NCBI GenBank assembly: GCA_017311185.1
Contig: JAESUZ010002688.1
Span: 62,001 to 126,000, forward strand
DNA: 64,000 bases
Reading direction: 5' to 3'
Origin: Proteles cristata cristata
Taxonomy: Eukaryota > Chordata > Mammalia > Carnivora > Hyaenidae
In this document: positions 26,201 through 32,210 of the stretch, in pieces
Position numbering within the stretch: position 1 is the first letter of the stretch
Layout of the letters: each line of letters begins with the position of its first letter
Notes under the pieces: generated by a model
What the model saw: only the letters and a program-made list of their open reading frames with translations
The model's database searches: none
Told to the model about the DNA's origin: nothing
Translations under genes and position numbers: made by a program

Positions 26201-27615
26201 TCCAAGTTCTTCATGAATCTTCTGTGAGTTCCGATTTCGAAAGTGCTGAATATCCTCAAATTCAAAGGATTTCCTTAAGAAAGGAGATATGTTTTAAAGT
26301 TACATGTTTTAAAACTCTAGTCTTCTCTAAAATGGTATGATAGCAAACTCTAAGGACTTGTATGCAAAAGTACAAAGGTGCTTTATCAGATACCTGAGAA
26401 TAATAAACTAGGCTGGTACCCTATATGCTTGCACCATGAGAAAAGTGGAGGCTTTTGGCCAATTACATTCGTGTTCTTTATTGCATACCTTTATTAAATT
26501 AACCCACTAAGAAGCCAAGACCAGCATGCCCTAAGTGAAGCAGAAGAATGTACACTTGCCTACACATTCTTAAAGATACAAAAACGCAAGTCTTTCTGAT
26601 GCTCTTGTGTCCGGAGACTGCCTTATATATCACCTATACTTCTATTTCCTCTTGTAGGTACTTTTCTCCCAGGTTAATCAACATCTGTAAAATCAAGCTA
26701 GGCCTCTAACCCATGCAGGGAAGGTAAAACTGCTTTGAAAAGACAAAAGAAGCTTAGTAGTTCTGTAAGGACAGTACTCAGAAATCATCACTAGCAAATA
26801 AAAACACACCTTTTAGATCGCCCTCTGATTTGTCTGCCATATTTCTTTGGTTCGGGTTCCTGAGAAGAGGCCAAAGAAGACGACTCTGCACAAGAATTAT
26901 TTTCACAGTATTTTCTGTCACAGTTTCTTTCTTTACATGGCATAACACCAGACTCGGATAAATATCTGAACGTCCTACGAGGTTTGGGCAAAGGATTTAT
27001 AGAAGGTCCACATTCTTGTCCCTCGGGTTCAGAGTAAATGTTTTCTAAGCTCTTGGTTACCCCATATGAACTATCCGGAACTTGGAAATTCAGTTCTTTT
27101 TCTGAAGAGTCACAATGTTCTAAAGCCAAGCTGAAGACTTTATCTGGGGGAAGTGCCTCTATTTTCTTCCACAGTATCTGTGAGGTATAGAAGTTTCCTG
27201 GAGGTAAGGAAGTCTCTGCATCCAAAATGTCTTTCCAGCTTTCGATCTGTTTGACCTGAGAACATACCCAGCTGGATTCTGACTCATTTCGAAACGGGTG
27301 TGTACCATCCCCTTCACATCTCTCGCTTTCACCCTCAGTTTGCTCCTGGCTTTTGGCATCTGCATTGGTATCCAGACCGACATTTGGAGGGTTGGTTACA
27401 GCCAACTTTTTGCTCTTTCCCTCAGCAACAGGATTTTTCCCAAGAAGGTTCTGATGATAGTTATTATACCTCACTCCAAAGTCCTTTGGATGCCATCTCT
27501 CTGGGTTAGATATACCGTTCGTTCTTCCTTCCCACTGAGAAATTTTTTGTTTGATGTTTTTGCAGTGGCTTCTTGACAGGGTCTGAAGAGCAGAACGAGA
27601 AAAACCAGCATCCAT
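3573..27615 (-). CDS. DENND2C: DENND2C, 13 coding exons (start codon to mid cDENN domain; C-terminus outside window)
   Basis: Joining 26810-27615, 26137-26273, 25219-25331, 24400-24570, 19431-19527, 13893-13937, 11823-12010, 8829-8938, 6799-6868, 6085-6162, 5447-5587, 4467-4615 and 3573-3750 (all minus strand) gives one open frame of 2283 nt (761 codons). Every internal boundary is AG/GT and every phase matches. The protein matches mammalian DENND2C from memory along its whole length; the human protein is about 928 residues, so roughly 165 C-terminal residues are missing to the left. Family knowledge: DENND2 proteins are cytosolic, membrane-recruited exchange factors for Rab GTPases (Rab9 reported), built as uDENN-cDENN-dDENN after a long disordered N-terminus. 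No frameshift or stop is seen, so the gene looks functional. Confidence 0.95.
3751..4466. other. DENND2C: intron between exons 12 and 13
   Basis: About 716 bp, AT-rich and apparently unique. I see no repeat, RNA gene or extra exon in it. Confidence 0.5.
4467..4615 (-). CDS. DENND2C: DENND2C coding exon 12 (cDENN)
   Basis: 149 nt, acceptor CCGTTTCAG, donor GTGAGA, leaving two bases (AG). It encodes SIELCRPLDSRLEHVDFECL, then FKCLSVCHLIRVCASLLLER and RVIFVANSL (residues 653-701). The LLLERRVIFVANSLS string is the central cDENN helix and strand that shape the Rab-interacting surface in DENN structures. The frame continues into exon 13 through the split Ser codon. Confidence 0.96.
4778..4993 (-). 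mobile_element. SINEC_Fc-type SINE
   Basis: Poly(T) and TTTATTTATTTCTGAGAGAG at the left, GAGCCACCCAGGAGCCCC at the right. Sense to DENND2C, in intron 11. Confidence 0.92.
5003..5114 (-). mobile_element. short, old CAN-SINE
   Basis: Poly(T)/AAGTAATCTCTATGCCCAAC form ending GACTGAGCCAGCTAGTGCCCC. About 110 bp, adjacent to the previous SINE. Confidence 0.82.
5447..5587 (-). CDS. DENND2C: DENND2C coding exon 11 (uDENN to cDENN)
   Basis: 141 nt, phase 0 on both sides, acceptor ATTTGCAG, donor GTAAGT. It encodes ILDEVEKRREMSPALVHPFM, then RSVMEAPFPAPGRTITVKSY and LPGAGDG (residues 606-652). The MEAPFPAPGxTI motif is a DENN landmark that precedes the cDENN domain. The last codon is GGG (Gly), where I recall Glu in human; this is a single-base difference from GAG next to the donor. 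There is no alternative GT that would restore it. Confidence 0.95.
6085..6162 (-). CDS. DENND2C: DENND2C coding exon 10
   Basis: 78 nt, phase 0 on both sides, acceptor TCTTTTAG, donor GTGAGT. It encodes PEGKGKRLPEVYCMVSRLGC followed by FNLFSK (residues 580-605), the end of the uDENN module. The LPEVYCMVSRLGCF core is strongly conserved in DENND2 paralogues. The exon could be removed in frame, but this would cut the domain. Confidence 0.96.
6641..6745 (-). mobile_element. short, old CAN-SINE next to exon 9 donor
   Basis: Ends GACTGAGCCAGCCAGGTGCCCC; its 5' end is about 53 bp from the exon 9 donor. Confidence 0.82.
6799..6868 (-). CDS. DENND2C: DENND2C coding exon 9
   Basis: 70 nt, acceptor TTTTTTCCAG, donor GTAAGT. 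It encodes (S)ETFSFVLTGEDGSRWFGYCK then KLL (residues 556-579). The FSFVLTGEDGSRxFGYC block is the core uDENN signature shared by DENN proteins. An old sense-oriented SINE (6641-6745) starts about 53 bp after the donor. Confidence 0.96.
6935..7070 (-). mobile_element. SINEC, internally deleted
   Basis: TTGTTTATTTATTTG head and CAACCCAGGCGCCCC end, about 136 bp, with part of the CT-rich body missing. About 66 bp upstream of the exon 9 acceptor. Confidence 0.82.
7484..7713 (+). mobile_element. SINEC_Fc-type SINE
   Basis: Head GGGCGCCCAGGGGGCTCAG, tail with (AAAAC)n. Flanked by AAAGATCTCCATAG / AAAGATCTGCATAG. Confidence 0.9.
8829..8938 (-). CDS. DENND2C: DENND2C coding exon 8
   Basis: 110 nt, acceptor TCTTTTTCAG, donor GTAAAT, leaving two bases (AG). 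It encodes GDHGFKQSKDTEERLKVIPK followed by FCFPDSKDWVPTSELK (residues 520-555). The IPKFCFPD segment is a well-known uDENN signature (xIPxFCFPD). This is strong evidence for a DENN-family protein independent of gene-level homology. Confidence 0.95.
9014..10084. other. DENND2C: intron 7 unique stretch
   Basis: AT-rich intronic sequence without a repeat I can name. No extra exon seen. Confidence 0.45.
10085..10290 (+). mobile_element. SINEC_Fc-type SINE
   Basis: GGGGGCGCCTGGGTGGCTCAG head, poly(A) tail, flanks AAGACTATCTAGG / AAGACTGTCTGG. Confidence 0.92.
10430..10618 (-). mobile_element. SINEC_Fc-type SINE
   Basis: TTATTTATTTTTCAGAGAGA to GAGCCACTCAGGTGCCCC; flanks GAGCAC / CAGCAC. Confidence 0.9.
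11005..11540 (+). mobile_element. MIR element split by a SINE
   Basis: Left part (11005-11069) ends GCGCTAAGCACTT; right part (11291-11540) resumes GTGCTAAGCACTT and continues through CATTTTACAAATGAAGAAAC to CAAAGTCACAGAG, the standard MIR order. Confidence 0.82.
11070..11290 (-). mobile_element. SINEC_Fc inside the MIR
   Basis: Poly(T)-first SINE ending GAGCCACCCAGGCACCCC; the duplication GCTAAGCACTT flanks it. Confidence 0.92.
11823..12010 (-). CDS. DENND2C: DENND2C coding exon 7 (start of uDENN)
   Basis: 188 nt, acceptor GCTCGCAG, donor GTAGGT, leaving in phase 0. It encodes SRHKRLAQLQSSSKRNPHYQ, then TLERDLIKFQEQQLFELFVV and VSLQKKPAGTSYVPQVTQQF before PSK. The QLFELFVVVSL strand is the typical first beta strand of the uDENN (longin-like) module, placing the domain start near residue 488. 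Exon GC content is visibly higher than that of the flanking introns. Confidence 0.95.
12106..12944. other. DENND2C: intron 6 unique stretch
   Basis: No repeat or exon recognised. A short GTGTGTGTG run lies near 12190. Confidence 0.45.
12945..13135 (+). mobile_element. MIR element
   Basis: Diverged MIR order: ...GACCTGAGTATCAG, a CTCATGTCTCTGAC segment, CAGTGAAACAGG, then GTGAAGGATGCAGAGCAC. Confidence 0.55.
13194..13409 (+). mobile_element. SINEC_Fc-type SINE
   Basis: GGGGCACTTGGGTGGCTCAG head; flanks GAATGTAAACTGCACA / GAAAGTAAATGGCACA. Confidence 0.92.
13410..13892. other. DENND2C: intron 6 unique stretch beside exon 6
   Basis: No repeat recognised. A 182-codon plus-strand frame crosses exon 6 here but has no family resemblance and no conserved features. 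Confidence 0.45.
13893..13937 (-). CDS. DENND2C: DENND2C coding exon 6 (45-nt microexon)
   Basis: 45 nt, acceptor CTCTTTTCAG, donor GTGAGT, phase 1 on both sides, so it can be skipped in frame. It encodes (G)ETSGNESDAEYLPK, an acidic linker at about residues 442-456. The overlapping plus-strand reading frame is a shadow and has no support. Confidence 0.92.
14514..14540. repeat. (AC)n microsatellite
   Basis: Pure AC dinucleotide run, about 13 units. Confidence 0.97.
15341..15384. repeat. (TA)n / TATATACACATA simple repeat
   Basis: Alternating TA and TGTA run with self-complementary halves; typical of an L1M 3' UTR. Confidence 0.9.
15466..15686 (-). mobile_element. young-subfamily SINEC_Fc
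   Basis: Reverse copy with TTTATTTATTTCTAGGAGAG and CCTAAGCGAAAGTCGGACGC, the complement of the young diagnostic bases. Flanked by ATTACTTTT. Confidence 0.94.
15757..15960 (+). mobile_element. SINEC_Fc-type SINE
   Basis: GGCGTGCCTGGGTGGCTCAG head. Inverted relative to, and 70 bp from, the previous SINE. Confidence 0.9.
16249..16351 (-). mobile_element. short, old CAN-SINE
   Basis: Poly(T), AAGTAGGCTCCACACCCAAA, end TTGGGCCTACAAGGAGCCTC; about 100 bp. Confidence 0.78.
16379..16556 (+). mobile_element. SINEC, internally deleted
   Basis: GGGGTACCTGGGTGGCTCAG head; the B-box region is missing; AAATAAATAAATAAACA tail. Confidence 0.88.
16557..16633 (-). mobile_element. short, old CAN-SINE fragment
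   Basis: ACTCCATGCTCAATGTGGGG and TCAATAGTCACATGCTCT match the old form; the 5' end is missing. Confidence 0.7.
16845..17054 (-). mobile_element. SINEC_Fc-type SINE
   Basis: Poly(T)-first copy ending CCGCCCAGATGCCCC; flanks AGTATCAGGCACTT / AGCATCAGGAACTT. Confidence 0.91.
17055..18776. other. DENND2C: intron 5 unique stretch
   Basis: About 1.7 kb without a named repeat except a purine-rich GGAAAG run at 17092-17126 and a pyrimidine patch near 17650. No exon seen. Confidence 0.45.
18777..19000 (+). mobile_element. SINEC_Fc-type SINE
   Basis: GGGGCACCTGGGTGGCTCAG head and poly(A) tail; complete copy. Confidence 0.93.
19431..19527 (-). CDS. DENND2C: DENND2C coding exon 5
   Basis: 97 nt, acceptor CTCTTTTCAG, donor GTAAGA, leaving one base (G). 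It encodes LVLKIADIFESKRGKKRVKL and HPYAGKDTPPPK (residues 410-441). A Lys/Arg cluster (SKRGKKRVK) stands out and could be a nuclear or membrane-binding basic patch; neither is shown by the sequence. A SINE lies about 37 bp upstream of the acceptor, at 19565-19765, close enough to constrain the branch point. Confidence 0.94.
19565..19765 (+). mobile_element. SINEC beside the exon 5 acceptor
   Basis: Head CCAGGCATCTGGTGGCTCAT is slightly degraded. Its left edge is about 37 bp upstream of the exon 5 acceptor, antisense to the gene. Confidence 0.88.
19771..19863 (-). mobile_element. short, old CAN-SINE fragment
   Basis: AAGTAATCTCTACAGCCAAT to CTCCACTGATGGTGCCTC. Confidence 0.75.
20147..20382 (-). 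mobile_element. SINEC_Fc with long (GA)n
   Basis: TTTATTTATTTTGAGAGAGA followed by about 18 GA units, ending AGCTCCCTGGGTACCCC. Flanks GCACTCTGTTT / TACACTCTATTT. Confidence 0.91.
20582..20820 (-). mobile_element. young-subfamily SINEC_Fc
   Basis: Nearly intact reverse copy with CCTAAGCGAAAGTCGGACGC and CAGGCGCCCC; flanked by ACAATCTATTTT. Confidence 0.95.
20999..21160 (+). mobile_element. SINEC, internally deleted
   Basis: GGCTCCTGGGTGGCTCTGTC head, CTCTCTCTCTAATTAAAGTA tail. Confidence 0.8.
21171..21256. repeat. 48-bp direct tandem duplication
   Basis: GATATGTGAACAATACTCAA occurs twice, in units starting at 21171 and 21219, with one A/G difference in the preceding bases. Confidence 0.9.
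21311..21512 (-). mobile_element. SINEC_Fc-type SINE
   Basis: Poly(T)-first copy ending GAGCCACCCAGTCACCCC. Confidence 0.9.
21526..21756 (-). mobile_element. SINEC_Fc-type SINE
   Basis: Long poly(T), TTTCTGAGAGAGAGAGAGAT, ending GAGCCACCCAGGTGCCCC. Confidence 0.92.
21785..21882 (+). mobile_element. short, old CAN-SINE
   Basis: TTGGCTCAGCATGTGGCTCT to GGGTGAAGAGATTGCTTAAA and A-rich tail; the 5' head is shortened. Confidence 0.75.
21883..24399. other. DENND2C: intron 4 unique stretch
   Basis: The longest stretch (about 2.5 kb) between exons 4 and 5 without a SINE. No exon, RNA gene or named repeat recognised. Short homopolymers at 22291-22303 (A) and 23663-23677 (T). Confidence 0.45.
24400..24570 (-). 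CDS. DENND2C: DENND2C coding exon 4 (in-frame cassette, 57 codons)
   Basis: 171 nt, phase 0 on both sides, acceptor CTGTTTTAG, donor GTAGGG. It encodes LPPKPQFLHRKTMELKTSQA and continues through FLRSKLTKDTTLPVTLTEWK to KRKNLPR (residues 353-409). Because it is exactly 57 codons, skipping it keeps the frame. From memory, human DENND2C has 928- and 871-residue forms, a difference of 57, which fits this exon. Basic residues dominate its C-terminal third. Confidence 0.94.
24571..25218. other. DENND2C: intron between exons 3 and 4
   Basis: About 650 bp without a recognised repeat; a short (CAAA)n run lies at 24979-24999. Confidence 0.5.
25219..25331 (-). CDS. DENND2C: DENND2C coding exon 3
   Basis: 113 nt, acceptor TTTTTCAAG, donor GTATAA, leaving in phase 0. 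It encodes YPSKENTYEDIPVQPLPMW followed by a Pro/Lys-rich stretch ending AFRAPK (about residues 315-352). The YEDIP/PLPMW segment is proline-rich and probably unstructured. The fit to DENND2C is unambiguous from residue order and phase continuity with exons 2 and 4. Confidence 0.93.
25655..25812 (+). mobile_element. SINEC, 3'-truncated
   Basis: GGGGTGCCTGGGTAGCTCAG head, TTTTCTCTCTCTTTCCCTCT body, no A-tail. Confidence 0.86.
25890..26101 (-). mobile_element. SINEC_Fc beside the exon 2 donor
   Basis: TTTATTTATTTCTGAGAGAG to AAGCCACCCAGGCACCCC; flanks CAAATTTATTT / TAAATTTAACT. In the gene's sense it begins 35 bp after the exon 2 donor. Confidence 0.93.
26137..26273 (-). CDS. DENND2C: DENND2C coding exon 2
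   Basis: 137 nt, entering with one base (G completing Arg-269) and leaving with one base (T of a Tyr codon). Acceptor TTCTTAAG, donor GTACGT. It encodes KSFEFEDIQHFRN... and ends ...SEDNIYEDII, acidic and Tyr-containing, still in the disordered N-terminal region (about residues 269-314). It is not divisible by three, so skipping would shift the frame. A sense-oriented SINE begins only about 35 bp past the donor. Confidence 0.93.
26274..26809. other. DENND2C: intron between exons 1 and 2
   Basis: About 536 bp without a recognised repeat. Confidence 0.5.
26810..27615 (-). CDS. DENND2C: DENND2C coding exon 1 (residues 1-268)
   Basis: This is the largest coding exon, 806 nt. It begins MDAGFSRSALQTLSRSHCKN and ends in ...RGRSK plus two bases (AG), followed by donor GTGTGT. 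The encoded region is hydrophilic and rich in Ser, Glu, Lys and Asn, with no membrane segment or folded-domain signature. This fits the long disordered N-terminus of DENND2 proteins. It contains a proline-rich patch (NPLPKPRRTF) near residue 230 that could be an SH3-type ligand; that role is inference. An in-frame TAG lies just upstream at 27651-27649, so the frame cannot extend far. The start at 27615 was chosen by homology and Kozak context. Confidence 0.95.
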
Positions 27616-27824
27616 GTTCCCAGTTGGGTGCATGACCAAGTATGAGGTCTACTGAGGCTCCATTGAAGTAACCGTGAAACACTGTATTCTTTTATCCTGT
27701 CAGTTGGAATCCAGGCAATTCCAGTATTTTCCTTTCATTGTTAACTTGGAAGTCTCTTTTTAAAAAGGAAAATTTTGATCACTGATCCTTGTTGAAAACA
27801 GCTACAACTTTATCTTGAACGTTC
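27616..27824 (-). promoter_or_regulatory. DENND2C: 5' UTR part of the start-codon exon, with two uORFs
   Basis: A pyrimidine-rich stretch ending in TTTTAATAG just above 27824 is a good splice acceptor, so the start-codon exon probably begins at 27824 and further noncoding exon(s) lie at higher coordinates. The leader holds ATG at 27738 (12-codon uORF, TGA at 27702-27700) and ATG at 27663 (4-codon uORF, TAG at 27651-27649). A third ATG at 27633 is in frame with the main ORF and would add six residues. The ATG at 27615 has the better context (A at -3, G at +4) and matches the start known for the human protein. The acceptor is inferred from sequence only. Confidence 0.6.
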
Positions 27825-28146
27825 CTATTAAAATGAGACAAGAATATGTTAACATAGTTTTAGAATTTCCTAACTCAAAGTCCACTAAAACACTGCCTCT
27901 CTCTATCCCTAAATAATTCATTTACATTGCACATGCAAAACTGTGTCTGTCATCCATTAAGTAATTCAACTCCATAAAGGCATTCCTAAGATGGTGATAT
28001 AATACAGAGAAAATATTAACATGTGATATTTCTCAAATTGTCAGCTTTAATTTTCTGCTCTGTTTAATTTCCTACAGTTAGGTAGACTGAGGTTTTATAA
28101 GAGATTACACATAGTAGTATACTACATTACTTTGTAAAATCAATTC

Positions 28147-28358
28147 TTTTTTTAACATTTTATTTATTTTTAAGAGACAGAGAGACACAGAGTGCAAGCA
28201 GGGGAGGGGCAGAGAGAGGGAGACATAGAATCCAAAGCAGGCTCCAGGTTCTGAGCTGTCAACAGAGAGCCCGATGCAGAGGTTCGAACTCGTGAACTGC
28301 GAGATCATGACCTGAGCCGAAGTCGGACGCTTAACCGACTGAGCCACCCAGAAGCCCC
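28147..28358 (-). mobile_element. SINEC_Fc-type SINE
   Basis: Poly(T)-first copy ending GAGCCACCCAGAAGCCCC; flanked by AAATCAATTCT. Confidence 0.94.
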
Positions 28359-29491
28359 TGAAATCAATTCTCTAGGGGGTCTTCTCTTCATGAAACAAGG
28401 ACCAGCAGAGTATTACAAAAAATGTACATACACAGAAATACATCTCAAATAACTAAAAGGTTTATGTATACATCCAGAGGAAGAGCCAGTTGGTCTGGAA
28501 GCACACGAATACCTGATTTCCTCCTCCTCCCCTATGCTGGGAGAGCCCTCGATTCACACACTCATGTCAGCTTTCTATGAGCTGCACAGAACTCCACCTG
28601 CACAGTGCTAAAGCCAATAAAATGTGCCATTAACTATTAGTTGCTTTAAAATATAATAACCTATTTCATCACTGACTGAACTTTCCGCATCTCTGCCACC
28701 ACACCCTTGGCCCGAATCGTCAAAAATACTTGCAGCCATCGTCACACTCCTTCCTTTCACATACAGGCTTCACTCATTCAGGCTCATAAATGTTTCCGCA
28801 AGTGTAAAACGTGGCAAAAACCATATCTTATCAAGTGACTCAAGACCTGATCTCAAGTCAGACTGTAGGCTGGTTATAAATAGTAGCTGATTCAAAGCTT
28901 CCTGAGGCAGCGGTCATCCTTCCTTGAGCTTTGTCTGTGGGGCCTTGATTAACAGGCAGGAAAATATCTTGGCCCAGTTCTGTCTATGCAGCTGACCAAA
29001 ACTGGTACTCAATTCACACATACAGTGTATTCCAGGCAGGGCAGTTGGGAATCAGGACTTGCACTGACTTTCATTTAAGCCATTCCTACAAGTTTGTAGG
29101 AAAACCAGCTTTGCCAGCAAATGAACTTGGATGAGGATCTGATGCAGAACAATTCTAAAAAACCTTAAGAAATTAAACTGATGTGAGTTGGGGGCGGGGG
29201 ACTCCAAAACCCAGAAATACCAAAGTGGTTGCTGCAGAACTTTTTTTATTTTGTTCCCCCCTCTGCCACTACAGCTCCCAGCCTTGCTCCGTGTGGCCCG
29301 CCCGCGCCATCTGGCAGCCAGGCCCAGAGCCCTCAATAAAAGACGAACACATACAATTTGAAGGTCCAGTCAGCTACTGGTCATGGCTGAAACTGAAAAT
29401 CCTTGTGTTGCTTCTGATGTTTAAGAGGATTCCTCAGGGTTTCAGGGTATCCTTGAGTCTCAGGTTTTCTTCACTAGACAAGACGGGAGTA
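28359..29491. other. upstream unique stretch
   Basis: Unique sequence upstream of the start-codon exon, containing the ZNF143/CTCF-like pair. It could hold a noncoding DENND2C exon; I cannot point to one. Confidence 0.4.
29268..29317. promoter_or_regulatory. candidate ZNF143 (SBS2-like) plus CTCF-like site
   Basis: 29268-29287 reads ACTACAGCTCCCAGCCTTGC, matching the ACTACARYTCCCAG core of the ZNF143/SBS motif of mammalian promoters and loop anchors. 29304-29317 reads GCGCCATCTGGCAG, 12 of 14 positions of the CTCF core in SYGCCMYCTRSTGG form. The pair sits in a short CpG-containing unique block 1.4 kb upstream of the start-codon exon. No repeat explains it. Function is inferred from motif resemblance. 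Confidence 0.35.
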
Positions 29492-29814
29492 CAGTTGATC
29501 TTGGACCTCTGAGGTCGGGATGAGGGGTGCTGACCACCCTGTACAGTTGAAAACCTGTGTTTAAGTTCTGACTCCCCCAAAACTTAATCACCAACAGCCT
29601 CCAGTTGACAGGTAGCCTTGACGATAACATAAACAGCTGATCAATGCCTATTTTGTACGTTCTGTGCATTGTATACCATATTCTTAACAATAAACAGAAG
29701 AAAATTCTAAGAAAATTTAAGGAATAAAAAACAGACTTAGAGCATAGAGTGCTGTTCAGTATTTATTGAAAAATATCCGCACAATTCAAGCCTGTGTTGT
29801 TCAAGGGTCACCAG
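29492..29814. mobile_element. Tigger-type MITE (MER2-like)
   Basis: Starts CAGTTGATCTTGGACC and ends TTGTTCAAGGGTCACCAG, an imperfect terminal inverted repeat. TA dinucleotides at 29490-29491 and 29815-29816 are the expected target duplication. Internal blocks such as GATAACATAAACAGCTGATC match the family as I remember it. Confidence 0.82.
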
Positions 29815-30111
29815 TATTCTCTCCTAGGAGCCCAGTGGAGGTTGTCTTGTAAATGCTTTTATTACTTTTCCTTTCTTAATACGTGAATGTATGTAATGCA
29901 TGTATGGGTCAAACTGGGAAGATGAAATGTGCTAAAGCTAACACATTTTTTTTTTTAGGGCTAAGGAAATTTTTAACTTGAAAATTGCTAGCAACAAATG
30001 CTTAATTCATGGGATTCACACACAAACAGTAGTGGCTGCACCCACACTGTTTCAGGGGCAATGCAGCAGCAGAGCAACGTGAGATACTCCTAATGGAAGC
30101 AGGAATTATAC

Positions 30112-30323
30112 ATTTTTTTAATGTTTATTATTTATTTTTGACAGAGAGAGACAGACACAGCATGAGCAGGGGAGGGGCAGAGAGAGGGGGAGACACAGAA
30201 TCCAAAGCAGACCAGGCTCTGAGCTGGAGTACAGAACCCAACGCAGGGCTTCAACCCACAAACCGTGAGATCACGACCTGAGCTGAAGTCGGACGCTTAA
30301 CCGACTGAGCCACCCAGGCGCTG
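30112..30323 (-). mobile_element. SINEC_Fc-type SINE
   Basis: TTTATTATTTATTTTTGACA to GAGCCACCCAGGCG; flanked by AGCAGGAATTATA. Confidence 0.94.
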
Positions 30324-30883
30324 CAGCAGGAATTATAAAGAGCAATGCTACTTGCTCCTAAATGACTGTAGCTTGCAAAAAGTGGACAAACTATTTCAAA
30401 ACCAAAAAAGTTTTAATGCATTCCAGCTGGCCACCTATATATCTCTATATCTGATTTCATAGTTCCAATTTTTGACAGATTAAACTCTATAACGTGGCTT
30501 GCCCGTTCCTATATACAAGTTCTGATTTTGTCCCAACTGAAAAATAAGAATCGGTCACCAAACCAAGAATTGCCTCAGTTGTCTTCCTACAGGCATCTCA
30601 TGTCTGACTTTAACCTAATTAAACTCTGAGCCACCTTGCACCCCAGCACGTACTTCATGCGACACCACGCAATCCCTTATATTCCATGCCCTCCTCCCCA
30701 GCTTCCTGCGTTGACCTCCACTGTCATAGGGACTCTAAGCCCTAAGTGCTGGTCCATTTTCAAGTCCTAGATCTCTCCACAGCTCCATCTCCAGAAAACC
30801 CCCTAAAGCCAACTCACACATTAGTCTCTCGCAACTTCTTTCTCAAGTTTGTTTCCAGAGTTCTAATAAAAACACAGACCAAG
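30324..30883. other. unique stretch
   Basis: No named repeat or exon recognised; the part at 30600-30840 is C-rich. Confidence 0.4.
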
Positions 30884-31102
30884 AGGGGCAACTGGGTGGC
30901 TCAGTCGCTTGGGCATCCGACTTCAGCTCAGGTAATGATCTCACAGTCAGTGGGCTCAAGCCCTGCGTCGGGCTCTGTGCTGACAGCTCAGAGCCTGGAG
31001 CTGCTTTGGAACCTGTGTCTCCCTCTCTCTCTACCCCTCCCCTGCTCGCACTCTGTCTCTCTCTCAAAAATAAATAAATGTAAAAAAATTTTTTTTTTAA
31101 AA
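30884..31102 (+). mobile_element. SINEC_Fc-type SINE
   Basis: GGGGCAACTGGGTGGCTCAG head, AAAATAAATAAATGTAAAAA tail. Confidence 0.92.
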
Positions 31103-31787
31103 ACAGAGAATATGACGACCCCAACAATTTTTCAAATTGTTTTCTTTTCTCTTAATACCACGAAATAAGTCAGATGAGTCAGGCTTCTCTATCCATTAGA
31201 GATTCCTGAAGTCAGGGAGGAGTCACAGAAAGAGGAGGGAGAGCACTTGACAACCACAACAGATATCGCGACAGAAGAAACCAGTTCCTCAAGTGAGCAG
31301 AAGTAAAAATATGAAACATCAAGTGTGATTTAAAAGTTCAAAGAAAAACAGCATGCTTGGAATAAAGGACACTAATCAAATTTTTTTCCTGTTCTTTGTT
31401 CCCAAACAGGTGATCCTTAATACTGCCCCCTTATTTTTATTTTCTTTTTTTCTCTGAATATTTCACCCAAGAAACACATCAACTGTAGTTTATCAGCTTA
31501 AAATGTAATGTATACAACTTATCATGTATAGGATTCTGTTTTTAGCATATTAAAAGAAACCCATTTGAGTCCATTCCGGCAAGTGAAATCCTCTTTGGGA
31601 AAGAGGATACTGATGCTCTATTTTACTAACTCAAGTCTTACCTGGGAAAGTGTCTCACTCCAAATCCTTTAAAATATTTTATTTGATCAAATGTAAGTAT
31701 CTGACAAAAGAAGAAGAATATGGAACATTCTGAAAGTTGGTTTAAAAACTGTTGAAAAGATATGCTTTTCTTTCTTTTATTTCTTAA
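31103..31787. other. unique stretch
   Basis: AT-rich, nothing recognised. Confidence 0.4.
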
Positions 31788-31987
31788 AAAAATTTTTAAC
31801 ATGTATTTATTGTTAAGAGAAAGAGACAAAGAGAGGGCGGAGAGAGAGGGAGACACAGAATCAGAAACAGGCTCCAGGCTCTGAGCTGTCAGCACAGAGC
31901 CCGACGAGAGGCTTGAACCCACTAACTGTGAGATCATGACCTGAGCCAAAGTTGAATGCTTAACCGACTGGTCCAACTAGGTGCCCC
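31788..31987 (-). mobile_element. SINEC_Fc-type SINE
   Basis: TTAACATGTATTTATTG to CAACTAGGTGCCCC. Confidence 0.9.
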
Positions 31988-32001
31988 TTTACTTATCTAT
32001 T

Positions 32002-32210
32002 TTAATGTTTGCTTATTTATTTGGTAGGGAGAGAGAGGGTGCATGTGGATGCACTCAAGTGGGAAAGAAGCAGAGAGACAGAGAAAATCTCAAGCAGGCT
32101 ACATGCTCACCATGGAGCCCAACATGGGGCTTGATCTCATAACAGTGAGATCATGACCTGAGCAGAAATCAAGAGTCAGACATTTAACCGACTGAGCTAC
32201 CCAGGTGGCA
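32002..32210 (-). mobile_element. SINEC_Fc-type SINE, diverged
   Basis: TTAATGTTTGCTTATTTATT to GAGCTACCCAGGTGG. Confidence 0.87.
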
